A DNA stretch of 64,000 nt from Candidatus Gastranaerophilales bacterium. Its GTDB lineage: Bacteria > Cyanobacteriota > Vampirovibrionia > Gastranaerophilales > Gastranaerophilaceae. Within the stretch, counting starts at the first letter, position 1; each line of letters begins with the position of its first letter. Made by a program: the position numbers and the translations under genes. The DNA is taken from the NCBI GenBank assembly GCA_947630045.1, contig CANRGC010000003.1:1-64000 (forward strand), given 5' to 3'. Below, piece by piece: positions 36,036 to 44,843 of the stretch. The notes under the pieces are model-generated. The model was not told where the DNA came from. It was given only the letters and a program-made list of their open reading frames with translations, and made no database searches.

Positions 36036-36054
36036 AGAAAATTCAAAATATACA
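36026..36054 (+). promoter_or_regulatory. Promoter of the structured RNA
   Basis: TTGGGT (36026-36031), 17-base spacer, TATACA (36049-36054). The predicted start near 36061 falls exactly before the first base-paired helix (36064) of the RNA. Confidence 0.5.
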
Positions 36055-36060
36055 AAATAC

Positions 36061-36295
36061 AAAAATCGCCGTTATCCCCTAAAATAAAGGGTTTATGACT
36101 AATTCTTTTGAATTAATACTTTCGGGCGATTAAATACCATGTACGGTAGAGTATCATTATAATGTGAGTCGATGAAACCACTGTTATCTAATTTCGGGGT
36201 TGCGATATAAATTTTTGAACAGGAAAAATGATTTTGTCGGCTCATTTTATAAGTTTATATTAGTCAAAAAAAGCTTCTTGAGGGGAAGCTTTTTT
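36061..36295 (+). ncRNA. Candidate structured non-coding RNA (~235 nt)
   Basis: This intergenic stretch has no reading frame but many complementary segments. Helix 1 (36064-36070 with 36125-36131, 7 pairs) closes a three-way junction holding a hairpin GTTA-CCC/GGG-TGAC (36071-36099) and a perfect TAATTC-TTTT-GAATTA hairpin (36100-36115). A small hairpin TACC/GGTA follows (36135-36148). Helix 5 (36165-36172 with 36237-36244, 8 pairs including one wobble) encloses CTGTT/AACAG (36181-36185, 36218-36222) and AATTT/AAATT (36190-36194, 36209-36213). A terminator hairpin ends it. It has its own promoter, and pyrF has a separate one. It does not match tmRNA, SRP RNA, RNase P RNA, T-box or riboswitch consensus known to me. 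Confidence 0.55.
36268..36295 (+). terminator. Terminator of the structured RNA
   Basis: Stem AAAAAGCTTC / GAAGCTTTTT with a 7-base loop and T run. It lies 59 bases before the pyrF start and upstream of the pyrF -10 box, so it ends the RNA rather than pyrF. Confidence 0.82.
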
Positions 36296-36317
36296 GCTTT
36301 TAAAAATTCTTTTTGTG

Positions 36318-36326
36318 TGCTAAAAT
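36318..36326 (+). promoter_or_regulatory. Extended -10 promoter of the pyrF operon
   Basis: TGcTAAAAT (TAAAAT at 36321-36326), 28 bases before the pyrF ATG. No clear -35. Leaves a short leader with a GAGG ribosome site. Confidence 0.55.
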
Positions 36327-36354
36327 ATCCTTAAATAGTATAAGAGGACGGGAA

Positions 36355-37119
36355 ATGACGATTTTAAAACCCCGATCGGCTAAAGAAAGAATAATTTTAG
36401 CTCTGGATGTTGATACGATTGAAGAAGCACGTGACCTTGTTATTGAACTAAAAGACTATGTCGGATTTTTTAAAGTCGGTTTGCAGCTTCAAAGTTACGG
36501 CTATGAAGTTAGCGAAATGATTAAAAGCTTTGGCTCAAGAGTTTTTTATGATATGAAATTCCATGACATTCCAAACACGGTTGCAAGGGCAAGCGCTAAC
36601 CTTGTTAAAAGGGGAATAGACTTTTTTGACGTTCATATAAAAGGCGGTTCAAAAATGATGAGCGCCACGGTTAAATTGGCATGCGAAACCGCCAAGAAAA
36701 ACGAAATGGAACTTCCCACCATTTTGGGAGTTACCTTGCTTTCAAGCTTTGGACAAAGAACTTTAACCCAAGAGTTAAATGTTAACATGAGCATTGACGA
36801 ATATGTTTCACGATTGGTTGAAACGGCTGTTGAATCAGGCTTAAACGGGGTTGTGGCTTCGGCATCCGAGGCGCCTGTTATAAGAGAAAAATTCGGAGAA
36901 GATTTTTTAATTGTCTGCCCTGCCGTAAGACCAACTTGGAGTGTGGTTAACGATCAGGTCAGGGTTGTAACTCCTTCCATGGCTATAAAATCAGGCGTTG
37001 ACTATATTGTAGTCGGCAGACCCGTCACGAATGCCGATAATAAAATTGAAGCAATTCAGCTTATAACTCAGGAAATTGAAGATGCTCTTTTGCACAAAGA
37101 AGATATAATGAGGGTTTAG
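36355..37119 (+). CDS. pyrF: Orotidine 5'-phosphate decarboxylase
   Basis: A 254-residue enzyme for the last step of de novo UMP synthesis. The barrel start IILALDVDTIEEA, the catalytic FYDMKFHDIPNTVARA (Asp and Lys of the charge network) and the C-terminal phosphate site YIVVGRPVTNA are diagnostic. The ATG at 36355 follows GAGGACGGG; the frame opens at 36313 without a ribosome site and before the predicted transcript start. It leads the pyrF-ald-proB-proA cluster. Confidence 0.96.
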   Translation: MTILKPRSAKERIILALDVDTIEEARDLVIELKDYVGFFKVGLQLQSYGYEVSEMIKSFGSRVFYDMKFHDIPNTVARASANLVKRGIDFFDVHIKGGSKMMSATVKLACETAKKNEMELPTILGVTLLSSFGQRTLTQELNVNMSIDEYVSRLVETAVESGLNGVVASASEAPVIREKFGEDFLIVCPAVRPTWSVVNDQVRVVTPSMAIKSGVDYIVVGRPVTNADNKIEAIQLITQEIEDALLHKEDIMRV

Positions 37120-37126
37120 CGGCTTT

Positions 37127-38269
37127 ATGAAATTAAATTCGGTTTTTGGTGTTCCAAAAGAATTAAAAAAAGATGAAAACAGGGTTGCTCTAACCCCTGA
37201 TTCGGTTAAAATTTTGACCGAGGATAATCATCTTGTCTATGTTGAAAAAAAGGCGGGTCTTTTATCAGGTTTTTCAGACGAAATGTATATTGAAGCGGGC
37301 GCAAAAATTGTTGATACCAAAGAAGAACTTTGGAACACCGCAAACATCATAGTCAAAGTTAAAGAGCCGCAAAAGGAAGAATATCAACTTTTTAAAGAAG
37401 ACCAGATTATATTTTCTTACATGCACCTTGCCGTTGACAAAGAGTTAACTCAAAACCTTATAGATAAAAAGGTTTGCGCAATTTGTGCGGAATCAATTCG
37501 TGATAAAAACGGAGAATTTCCGGTTTTAAGACCGATGAGCGAAGTTGCGGGAAGACTTGCAATTCAGCTGGGCGCACATTTTCTTGAACAGGTAAACGGC
37601 GGTTCGGGGGTTTTATTGGGCGGCGTCCCCGGTGTTCAGCCCGGAAAAGTTGTTATAATCGGCGGCGGGGTTGTCGGAACAAATGCCGCAAAAGTTGCTC
37701 TCGGAATGGGGGCGGATGTTTCCGTTTTGGATATTAATTCAAAATCGCTTGCAATGCTTGATTTGGTCTTTAATGGCGGAATAAAAACCCACTATTGCAA
37801 CTCAACAACTATTCTTGAAGAAGCTAAAAAGGCTGATATTCTTGTTACGGCTGTCTTAAAGCCTAATCAAAAAGCGCCGCTGCTTGTCAGTGAAGACGTT
37901 GTTAAACAAATGAAAAAGGGAAGTTTTCTTATTGACGTTGCAATTGATCAGGGCGGAAATGTCGAAACGGTTGATAAAGTTACTTCTTTGACAAATCCGG
38001 TATATGAAAAACACGGGGTTATTCACTGTGCAATTCCAAACATTCCTTCTCTAACGCCAAAAACTTCTTCTTATGCTTATTCATACGCAATTTTGCCTTA
38101 TATTACCAAAATTGCAGAGCTTGGCGGGTTTAGCGCCATAAAAGAAATTCAAGAGTTGGCATACGGAGTCAATGTTTTTAGAGGCAAAGTTACGAATGCT
38201 GATTTAGCAAGCATTTTTGGATATAATCATACGGAATTGTCCTTGCTGGTTGGTTTTAAGGTGAAGTAA
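37127..38269 (+). CDS. ald: Alanine dehydrogenase
   Basis: A 380-residue NAD-dependent enzyme interconverting alanine and pyruvate plus ammonia. The N-terminal signature GVPKELKKDENRVALTP, the substrate-binding FSYMHLAVDKELT, the NAD site VVIIGGGVVGTNAAKVALG, and DVAIDQGGN with GVIHCAIPNIP are all typical of Ald rather than transhydrogenase alpha. It is 7 bases after pyrF and its stop overlaps the proB start (TAATG), so translation is coupled. Confidence 0.97.
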   Translation: MKLNSVFGVPKELKKDENRVALTPDSVKILTEDNHLVYVEKKAGLLSGFSDEMYIEAGAKIVDTKEELWNTANIIVKVKEPQKEEYQLFKEDQIIFSYMHLAVDKELTQNLIDKKVCAICAESIRDKNGEFPVLRPMSEVAGRLAIQLGAHFLEQVNGGSGVLLGGVPGVQPGKVVIIGGGVVGTNAAKVALGMGADVSVLDINSKSLAMLDLVFNGGIKTHYCNSTTILEEAKKADILVTAVLKPNQKAPLLVSEDVVKQMKKGSFLIDVAIDQGGNVETVDKVTSLTNPVYEKHGVIHCAIPNIPSLTPKTSSYAYSYAILPYITKIAELGGFSAIKEIQELAYGVNVFRGKVTNADLASIFGYNHTELSLLVGFKVK

Positions 38270-39381
38270 TGGACAAATCCAAAATAAAAAGAATAGTTTT
38301 TAAATTCGGAACAAATATTTTAAGAAACGAAGACGGCGATATTTGTTTATCAAGACTATATTCTTTTATTGAAGACATTGCCAAGCTTTACAGACAGGGA
38401 AAAGAAATTTTAATCGTAACATCAGGCGCAGTGGGGCTCGGCGTTAAAAAACTCGGGATGAAAGTTCCGGAAACCGTTGTGGATAAACAGGCGGCGGCTT
38501 CAATCGGTCAGCCCATGCTTATTGAAACATGGCAGGACGGTTTTGACAGGTTCGGAATAAATATCTCTCAAATTCTTTTGATAGAGGACGATTTTTCAAA
38601 CAGAAAAAGATATTTAAGCTTAAGAAGCACTCTTTCAAGACTTTTAGAGGCGGGAATTATTCCCGTTATTAACCAGAATGATGTTATTTTGCCTTCAGAG
38701 CTTGAGCATGTAAGTTTTTCCGACAATGATAAGCTTTCAGCCCTTGTTGCAAGTAAACTTGACGCCGATTTACTGGTTATGGTTTCAGACATAGACGGAC
38801 TTTTTGATAAAAATCCTAAAGAATTTAAAGACGCAAAATTAATTTCCGTCGTTCAAAAAGTGACACCGAAAATTGAAAAACTTGCCTCGGGCGCTTCTTT
38901 GGGCGGCAGAGGCGGAATGATAACAAAATTAAACGCTGCCAAAGTCGTGACAAATTCAGGCTCAAACGCAATGATAGTAAACGGCTTAACTCAAGGCATA
39001 ATAAGAAAAATTTTTGAAGAAGAAAATGTCGGAACCTTGTTTTTATCGAACAATAAACTCTCTTCCAAACAGCGTTGGATAGCATACGCAACAAATGTCA
39101 GAGGGGAAATTTTTGTAAATAACGGGGCAAAAACTGCCTTGATTGAAAAGCAAACAAGTCTTCTCCCGATTGGCATTACGGCTATTAAAGGCAAGTTTGA
39201 AGCGGGCGAAGTCGTCTGTATATTTGATGAAAACGGGGTTGAATTTGCAAGAGGGGTTGCAAATTATAATTCCGAAGAATGTTCCAAAATTTCAGGAAAA
39301 CACAGTTCCGATATTAAACAAATTTTAGGGTATATGCAAAGCGATGACGCTATAAACAAAGATAATTTGGTGATTTTATGA
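38269..39381 (+). CDS. proB: Glutamate 5-kinase with PUA domain
   Basis: A 370-residue enzyme that phosphorylates glutamate as the first step of proline synthesis. The amino-acid-kinase fold (about 1-255) carries VFKFGTNIL, TSGAVGLGVKKL, INQNDVI, FSDNDKLSALVASKL and GGRGGMITKLNAAK. A C-terminal PUA domain covers about 275-365. It overlaps ald by one base and proA by four. Confidence 0.96.
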   Translation: MDKSKIKRIVFKFGTNILRNEDGDICLSRLYSFIEDIAKLYRQGKEILIVTSGAVGLGVKKLGMKVPETVVDKQAAASIGQPMLIETWQDGFDRFGINISQILLIEDDFSNRKRYLSLRSTLSRLLEAGIIPVINQNDVILPSELEHVSFSDNDKLSALVASKLDADLLVMVSDIDGLFDKNPKEFKDAKLISVVQKVTPKIEKLASGASLGGRGGMITKLNAAKVVTNSGSNAMIVNGLTQGIIRKIFEEENVGTLFLSNNKLSSKQRWIAYATNVRGEIFVNNGAKTALIEKQTSLLPIGITAIKGKFEAGEVVCIFDENGVEFARGVANYNSEECSKISGKHSSDIKQILGYMQSDDAINKDNLVIL

Positions 39382-40628
39382 CGGAAATTACGGATATTGT
39401 AAAAAAAGCTTATGAAGCAAAAACGAAACTTTATAATCTTGATATAAAACTCAGAGATGAAGCTCTTAAAAATATTGCGCATGAAATTGAAGAAAATAAA
39501 GATAAAATATACGGCGCAAACAAAGAAGACTTAATTTTATCTCAAAAAAAGGTGGATGAGGGAAAATTAACCCAAGCAACATTTAACCGCCTTAAACTTG
39601 ATGAAAACAAGATGAGAGATATGATAAAAGGGGTTTATGATGTTATTAACCTTGAAAATCCGATAAACAAAGTTTTATGGGCAAGAGAGCTTGATAAGGG
39701 GCTTGTTTTAAAGAAAATAACATGTCCGATTGGTTTAATAGGAATAATTTTTGAAGCAAGACCCGACGTAATGGTTCAAATTACTTCGCTTGCAATAAAA
39801 TCGGGAAATGCGGTAATTTTAAAAGGCGGAAGCGAAGCGGAAAACACAAATAAGGCCTTTTTTGAAATTATTCAAAACGCCCTCAAAAAAACGCCGGAAT
39901 TTCCTTTGGAAGCCGTTAATCTTATCTTTTCGCATGAAGATATAAAATCTTTACTCTCTTTGGATGAATATATAGACTTAATTATTCCGAGAGGCTCAAA
40001 CAAGCTTGTAACATACATTCAAAGTAATACAAAAATTCCGGTTTTGGGGCATGCCTCAGGAATTTGCCATATTTTTGTTGATAAAACGGCAAAAAGAGAA
40101 CTGGTTGAAAATGTTACGCTGGACGCCAAAATTCAGTATCCTTCAGCATGCAACGCCGTTGAAACCGTTCTTGTTCACAAGGAATATCCTTATTTGAACG
40201 AATTAAAAAATCATTTAATTGAAAACGGGGTTAAAATTGTTGAAAACCCTGAAAGTTACTCTTGCGAATATTCCGATAAAATATTGACCGTAAAAACCGT
40301 TAATTCCTTAGCTGAGGCAATTGAACACATAAATAAATACGGTTCTCACCATACAGATTCAATTTTAACTGAAGAAGCGGAAAATGCCGAAAAATTCATG
40401 ACAATGGTTGATTCTGCGGGGGTTTTTCATAACACATCCACAAGATTTTCTGACGGGTTCAGATATGGTTTCGGGGCCGAGGTTGGAATTTCCACAAACA
40501 AAACTCTTGCAAGAGGCCCTGTCGGTTTAGAGGGGCTATGTATTTATAAATATAGGCTTTATGGTGAAGGTCAAACAGTCGGCGATTATGCAAAAGGCGT
40601 AAAACAATTTCATCATAGAGATATTTAA
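39378..40628 (+). CDS. proA: Gamma-glutamyl phosphate reductase
   Basis: A 416-residue NADPH-dependent enzyme producing glutamate semialdehyde for proline synthesis. It has the family segments GLIGIIFEARPDVMVQI, ILKGGSEAENTNKA, LIIPRGSNKLV, GICHIFVD and, at the active site, KIQYPSACNAVETVLVH with the catalytic Cys. The C-terminus GPVGLEGLCIYKYRLYGEG is standard. The start overlaps proB by four bases (ATGA). proC is not in the window. Confidence 0.97.
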   Translation: MTEITDIVKKAYEAKTKLYNLDIKLRDEALKNIAHEIEENKDKIYGANKEDLILSQKKVDEGKLTQATFNRLKLDENKMRDMIKGVYDVINLENPINKVLWARELDKGLVLKKITCPIGLIGIIFEARPDVMVQITSLAIKSGNAVILKGGSEAENTNKAFFEIIQNALKKTPEFPLEAVNLIFSHEDIKSLLSLDEYIDLIIPRGSNKLVTYIQSNTKIPVLGHASGICHIFVDKTAKRELVENVTLDAKIQYPSACNAVETVLVHKEYPYLNELKNHLIENGVKIVENPESYSCEYSDKILTVKTVNSLAEAIEHINKYGSHHTDSILTEEAENAEKFMTMVDSAGVFHNTSTRFSDGFRYGFGAEVGISTNKTLARGPVGLEGLCIYKYRLYGEGQTVGDYAKGVKQFHHRDI

Positions 40629-40640
40629 ATATTTTTGTTT

Positions 40641-40646
40641 TATAAT
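40641..40646 (+). promoter_or_regulatory. -10 box of nadA
   Basis: Consensus TATAAT in the short gap after proA. A transcript starting near 40653 would exclude the TTG at 40635 as the nadA start. No clear -35 is seen. Confidence 0.4.
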
Positions 40647-40682
40647 ACTATTTGGAAAATTTACCCGAGGATATATTCAAAA

Positions 40683-41612
40683 TTGATAAAAAAAGAACTT
40701 ATAGAAGAGATAAATAAATTAAAGAGCGAAAAAAATGCAATTATACTCGGACATTGTTATCAGAACCCCGAAATTGACGAAGTTGCAGATTATGTTGGCG
40801 ACTCTTTGGGTTTAAGCAAACTTGCAAGCCAGACGGACGCTGATATTATTGTTTTTGCGGGTGTTTATTTCATGGCGGAAACCGCAAAAATTTTATCTCC
40901 AAACAAAAAAGTTTTGCTCCCGAACAAAAAATCAGGCTGCAATATGGCGGATATGATTGATATAAAGCTTGTTAAAGAGTTTAAAGCAAAATACCCCGAC
41001 TTGCCTTTGGTTTGTTATGTCAACTCAAGCGCTGAAGTTAAGGCGGAGTGTGATATTTGCTGCACAAGCGCAAATGCAATTGAGGTGGTAAGATCGCTTG
41101 GGGTTAAAAAAGTTCTTTTTGCTCCTGATTGTTATCTTGGAAGCTGGGTTCAAAAAAATCTTCCGGATGTTGAAATAATTTCATATACGGGTTATTGCCC
41201 CACTCATCTTAGAATTTCGCCTGATGATATAAAAAGTGCAAAAGAAAAATATCCCAATGCGGTTGTTCTGGTACATCCCGAATGCCGCCCCGAAGTTGCT
41301 AATCTGGGCGATTTCATAGGTTCTACAACCCAAATTTTTAATTATGTTGAAAAGACTGATTATAAACAATATATTATCTGTACTGAAAAAGGTGTTGTTG
41401 ACAGATTAAAGCTTCAACACAAAGACAGAGAATTTGTTCTTGTAAATGACAGAATTGTTTGTCATAATATGAAATATAATACGTTATTTGATGTTTTGGA
41501 CGTTTTAAAAAACGAAAATAACGAAGTTTTTGTTGATAAGGACGTTGCAAAAAGGGCGCTTAATTCAATAAACAGAATGATTTCCATAAAAAGCAGCAAG
41601 GTTACAGTTTAA
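40683..41612 (+). CDS. nadA: Quinolinate synthase
   Basis: A 309-residue iron-sulfur enzyme that condenses iminoaspartate with dihydroxyacetone phosphate for NAD synthesis. The three cluster cysteines are visible in KSGCNMADM (about residue 86), TGYCPTH (about 172) and CHNMKYNT (about 260). ILGHCYQNPEIDEVADYVGD, CYVNSSAEVKAE and VLVHPECRPEV are family hallmarks. The start is uncertain: a TTG at 40683 preceded by GAGG gives the normal N-terminus, while the open frame extends to a TTG at 40635. nadB and nadC are not nearby. Confidence 0.93.
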   Translation: MIKKELIEEINKLKSEKNAIILGHCYQNPEIDEVADYVGDSLGLSKLASQTDADIIVFAGVYFMAETAKILSPNKKVLLPNKKSGCNMADMIDIKLVKEFKAKYPDLPLVCYVNSSAEVKAECDICCTSANAIEVVRSLGVKKVLFAPDCYLGSWVQKNLPDVEIISYTGYCPTHLRISPDDIKSAKEKYPNAVVLVHPECRPEVANLGDFIGSTTQIFNYVEKTDYKQYIICTEKGVVDRLKLQHKDREFVLVNDRIVCHNMKYNTLFDVLDVLKNENNEVFVDKDVAKRALNSINRMISIKSSKVTV

Positions 41613-41628
41613 TTTCGGGGTTAAAAAA

Positions 41629-42150
41629 TTGAATAAAGAAGAAAATAATGTTGAAGAAAACGGTCTTGCAGGCGTTGATATTGACGATGAAAATGACTCA
41701 CTTCAAGATGCGGAATTTGTTGACTGTGAAGTAAAATCAGTCAAAACCGTTGATTTAGAGAAAGAAACGGTTACACAGTTTTTTGATGAAAATAACAAGG
41801 TAGTTGGCGAAAAAGTTATAGAAAAAAAGACCGGTTCAATAATGGAAATCAAATATAATGATGTCGGTCAAAAAAAATCGATAATGATTCGAGATAAGAA
41901 AAAGCGTTTGAGAAGGGCTGTAGACTATCATGAAAACGGTGTTCAAAGGCTTGTAACCGATTATGAAACAAACGGTGCATATAAATCCACGCTCTATAAT
42001 CCTGACGGAACAAGGGTTTCATATGTTGTAAAACATAATGACAAAACGGCGGATGCGATTTATTATAATGCTGACGGTAAAGGAAACAACCTTGTTTTGA
42101 AACTTGATAAAAATAAAGAAGTTATTGAAAAAAAGATTGTCAAAGATTAA
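41629..42150 (+). CDS. Unknown acidic/beta-repeat protein
   Basis: A 173-residue protein starting at a TTG preceded by GGGG. The first 35 residues are acidic and disordered. The rest contains short repeated beta units with a Y-x-x-x-G pattern (YNDVGQKKS, YHENGVQRLV, YETNGAYKST, YNPDGTRV, YNADGKGN) that resembles MORN/YwqK-type repeats. No signal peptide. It follows nadA by 16 bases and is probably co-transcribed. Function is unknown. Confidence 0.65.
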   Translation: MNKEENNVEENGLAGVDIDDENDSLQDAEFVDCEVKSVKTVDLEKETVTQFFDENNKVVGEKVIEKKTGSIMEIKYNDVGQKKSIMIRDKKKRLRRAVDYHENGVQRLVTDYETNGAYKSTLYNPDGTRVSYVVKHNDKTADAIYYNADGKGNNLVLKLDKNKEVIEKKIVKD

Positions 42151-42170
42151 TTTTATGTTATGCCATAAAA

Positions 42171-42791
42171 TTAAAGTTTTTCTTGTTTAGACTGAAATAA
42201 TTTTTCTAAATCTCTTGAAATTATAATATCGGGGTTGTTGCTGACAAAATCGTCAATAAGCATATTCGCCCTTTCCTCATTGCCTTGTTTTTTCAAGATT
42301 AATGCGGCGGGAATTACATTAAAAGGGTTTTTATCCGTATTATTTAAAAAATATTGTTTTTTCGTTTCGCTCATGCCGGTCAGCTCATATGCTTTTATTA
42401 AATTTTCATAATATTCAAGTTTCATGCAATCTTTAGAGATTGCCTCTTCAAAAGAAATTTGCGCCATAATTGAAAAATCGTCCCAGCCTTGCAAGGGAAG
42501 CCCGTTTCTTTTCTGAATTTCACCCAAAACCAAATAAACTTTTCCCAAATTGTTAAAATATGTAGCAGTGGTCTGAGAATCAGGGTTTATGCCGATTGCA
42601 ATTCTATATTCTTTTATGGCTGCAAAAAAATCTTTTTCTTTAAAATACGTGGCGCCGAGATTATTGTGCAGTTGGGCATTATGTTTGGCGTCAACAGGTG
42701 AAACTATTGAGGTTTGATGAAGATCCGCAAAAGAAGGAATTTGTATGGCAAGGCATAAAATTATTAAAAAAATTTTATAATACAATTTCAA
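42171..42791 (-). CDS. Exported TPR-repeat protein
   Basis: A 206-residue protein with a signal peptide (core YYKIFLIILCLAIQIPSFA) and TPR-like repeats; NNLGATYFKEKDFFAAIKEY and a following NNLGKVYLVLGE are the clearest. The TTG at 42791 is chosen because AGGA lies 5 bases upstream and it gives a normal signal peptide; an in-frame TTG at 42818 is less likely. It overlaps the MBL gene end and is last in the fliA-malQ-side operon. Role is probably a periplasmic scaffold. Confidence 0.75.
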   Translation of the reverse strand: MKLYYKIFLIILCLAIQIPSFADLHQTSIVSPVDAKHNAQLHNNLGATYFKEKDFFAAIKEYRIAIGINPDSQTTATYFNNLGKVYLVLGEIQKRNGLPLQGWDDFSIMAQISFEEAISKDCMKLEYYENLIKAYELTGMSETKKQYFLNNTDKNPFNVIPAALILKKQGNEERANMLIDDFVSNNPDIIISRDLEKLFQSKQEKL

Positions 42792-43701
42792 GATTTTCCT
42801 TAGAAAAATTAAAGTCAACAGTCATGTTTTTAAAATCTTTATCAAGCATGTCAAGAATGTTGTCGTCATAATTAGGGTCATAGTGGAAGAAATAGAGTTT
42901 TTTTGCTTTTGCAAGTTTGGCAGTTTCAATTGCCATGTTAAATGTCGAATGTCCGTATCCCTGTTTTGGCATGACGGGCGAAATGTAGTCTTGATGAGTA
43001 TATTGGGCGTCGTGAATTAAAACGTCACACCCGTATGCAAATTCGATAAACTTTTTGTCTGACCCGACATAACATTCTTTGTCGGTTGCATATACCAACA
43101 CTTTATCTTTATAAGAAATTTTTATGCAAAGGCAACCGTTCTTCGGGTGTGCAGTTGTTTTATATGCCGTTATAACAATATCATTTTTTTCTGTATCGTT
43201 TTTGTTGAAATCTGTGAGGTTGGATAAAATATGTTCCCCGTTTTCTTTAATAACAAGAACCTGTCTTTGGCTGAAAGAGTTAATATTTATAGAACCTTGA
43301 ATTTCTTCCAAACTGACGGGGAAACTTTTATCAAACATCAGACTTGAAATTGTGTCTTTTAATTTTTCTTTACCTGAATCAGGTCCATATATTTCAAGCT
43401 TCGTGGTTTTTAAAAATTCGGGTGAGAAAAAAGGAAGCCCCTGAATGTGGTCGAGGTGAATATGACTTAAAATTACGGTAGCCTTTATCGGTCTTCTTTC
43501 ATCAATATTGCTTCCGGAAAGAATATGTTCCCTTGTCAGGCTTTCGCCAAGCTCAATTATACCTGTTCCGGCGTCAAGAATAATAAGCCTGTCTCTGACG
43601 TTAACTTCCACACAGCTTGTGTTTCCGCCATATTTCAGGTGGGTGGCTTTTGGTGTCGGGTATGAGCCTCTTGTGCCTCTGAATTTTACTTTAAATGTCA
43701 A
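42775..43701 (-). CDS. MBL-fold metal-dependent hydrolase
   Basis: A 308-residue metallo-beta-lactamase-fold enzyme of the RNase Z-like shape. The N-terminal FRGTRGSYPTP with YGGNTSCVEV and LDAGTGI, then the metal motif SHIHLDHIQG, and further ligands in YATDKE and LIHDAQY are visible. It lacks a signal peptide, so it is cytoplasmic. The start is a TTG with GAGGA 6 bases upstream. Substrate is unknown; a cyclic-nucleotide phosphodiesterase-type role is possible. Two bases separate it from the phosphoesterase gene. Confidence 0.88.
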   Translation of the reverse strand: MTFKVKFRGTRGSYPTPKATHLKYGGNTSCVEVNVRDRLIILDAGTGIIELGESLTREHILSGSNIDERRPIKATVILSHIHLDHIQGLPFFSPEFLKTTKLEIYGPDSGKEKLKDTISSLMFDKSFPVSLEEIQGSININSFSQRQVLVIKENGEHILSNLTDFNKNDTEKNDIVITAYKTTAHPKNGCLCIKISYKDKVLVYATDKECYVGSDKKFIEFAYGCDVLIHDAQYTHQDYISPVMPKQGYGHSTFNMAIETAKLAKAKKLYFFHYDPNYDDNILDMLDKDFKNMTVDFNFSKENLEIVL

Positions 43702-43703
43702 TT

Positions 43704-44843
43704 TTATTCCTCATCTTTTGGAGTTTTGTTTGCTTTTTTATTCTTTTTTTCCGCTTTTTTTCGAGCTTTTTCTTTTGCCTTTTCTTCTTTTTTCTGAATT
43801 TTTTCTTCCTGACGTTTTAATTTTTCTTTTATTTTTTTCTCTTTAATTTCTTTTTTTGAAAATTCATTTTTTGGAACATATCCTTTTCTGACAACGATTT
43901 CGACATTTCTGTCCGAAGGAAGCCCCTGTAAAACCGCAGAGGCAATAACACCTGATTTGCTTAAAGATTGAACATCTTTGAGGGTTGTTTCGTGGAATAT
44001 AAAATTAAAAATAACCCTGTCATTAAAGTTTGTAACTTTAACTTCTCTAAAAGCGTTGGGATAAGTTACAAGCGACGGGCATGCAGCGTGGATAAGGTTT
44101 CCTCTTGTTACAATTTTTGTTGCATGATAGTGCCCCGTAAAAATTGCAATCGGAACTTTCGGATATTTTTTTAAGATTGCCATATATTCATCGTTGTTGA
44201 TAATTTTGTGGTCAGCGCTTCTAAAAGGCTCTATAAGCGGGTGATGTTGAAAAATCAGAATAACCTTATCGGTATTGTTTTGAAGTTCATTATCCAAAAA
44301 TGCAGCCTGTTGTTCCGATAAAACTCCGTTTGAATATTCTTCCATATTTTCAGCTGTATCAAGAACGATTACTCTATATTCAGGGTTTGGCGAAAATGCA
44401 AAGTATGCCTTGCCATAATTTTGGAAAGGATTGCTTCTCTCCAAAATGCTCAAAACGGTATTTTTATCTAAAAAGCCTTCTCTGTCTTCTTTTCCGTATG
44501 AGTCATGGTTTCCGAAAACAAAAATGGAAGGATAATTTAAATTTGAAACCGAGGTTAGAAAATCTCTGTAAGATTCTTTTGTCGGCTCATCAACCATATC
44601 ACCCGTAAATATAACAAAATCAAGGTTTTTAAGCTTGTTAATGTCTAAAATCGCCGCATTTAAAAGCTCTTTTGAATGAGATAAAACTTTAAAAGTCGTA
44701 TCCCCCTGATTTGCAAGGTGAATGTCCGATACCTGAGCAAATTTAAGCTCCATATCGTTAAACGAAAAGTCTGCTAACGCTCTGTTTTGGATAAAAAGAG
44801 CGCACAAACCCAGTAAAATAAATTTTAATATTTTATTTTTCAT
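43704..44843 (-). CDS. Exported calcineurin-like metallophosphoesterase with basic tail
   Basis: A 379-residue protein with signal peptide (ILKFILLGLCALFIQNRALA). The metallophosphoesterase motifs are complete: DIHLAN, FTGDMVDE, VFGNHDSYG, FQHHPL and TGHYHATK, spanning about residues 33-255. The last 60 residues are an extremely Lys/Glu-rich, probably coiled or disordered tail (repeats of KxEKxxKK type). A basic tail on an exported enzyme could bind acidic cell-wall or membrane surfaces, but that is inference. It abuts malQ with no gap. Confidence 0.88.
   Translation of the reverse strand: MKNKILKFILLGLCALFIQNRALADFSFNDMELKFAQVSDIHLANQGDTTFKVLSHSKELLNAAILDINKLKNLDFVIFTGDMVDEPTKESYRDFLTSVSNLNYPSIFVFGNHDSYGKEDREGFLDKNTVLSILERSNPFQNYGKAYFAFSPNPEYRVIVLDTAENMEEYSNGVLSEQQAAFLDNELQNNTDKVILIFQHHPLIEPFRSADHKIINNDEYMAILKKYPKVPIAIFTGHYHATKIVTRGNLIHAACPSLVTYPNAFREVKVTNFNDRVIFNFIFHETTLKDVQSLSKSGVIASAVLQGLPSDRNVEIVVRKGYVPKNEFSKKEIKEKKIKEKLKRQEEKIQKKEEKAKEKARKKAEKKNKKANKTPKDEE

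Noticed and set aside
36061-36295. Known riboswitch, T-box, tmRNA, SRP RNA, RNase P RNA or hammerhead
   Set aside because: None of the conserved sequence blocks of these families was found; the GATGAAAC at 36171 lacks the rest of a hammerhead core.
40635-40682. Upstream TTG start for nadA
   Set aside because: It lies before the TATAAT-predicted transcript start and adds residues not found in NadA proteins.
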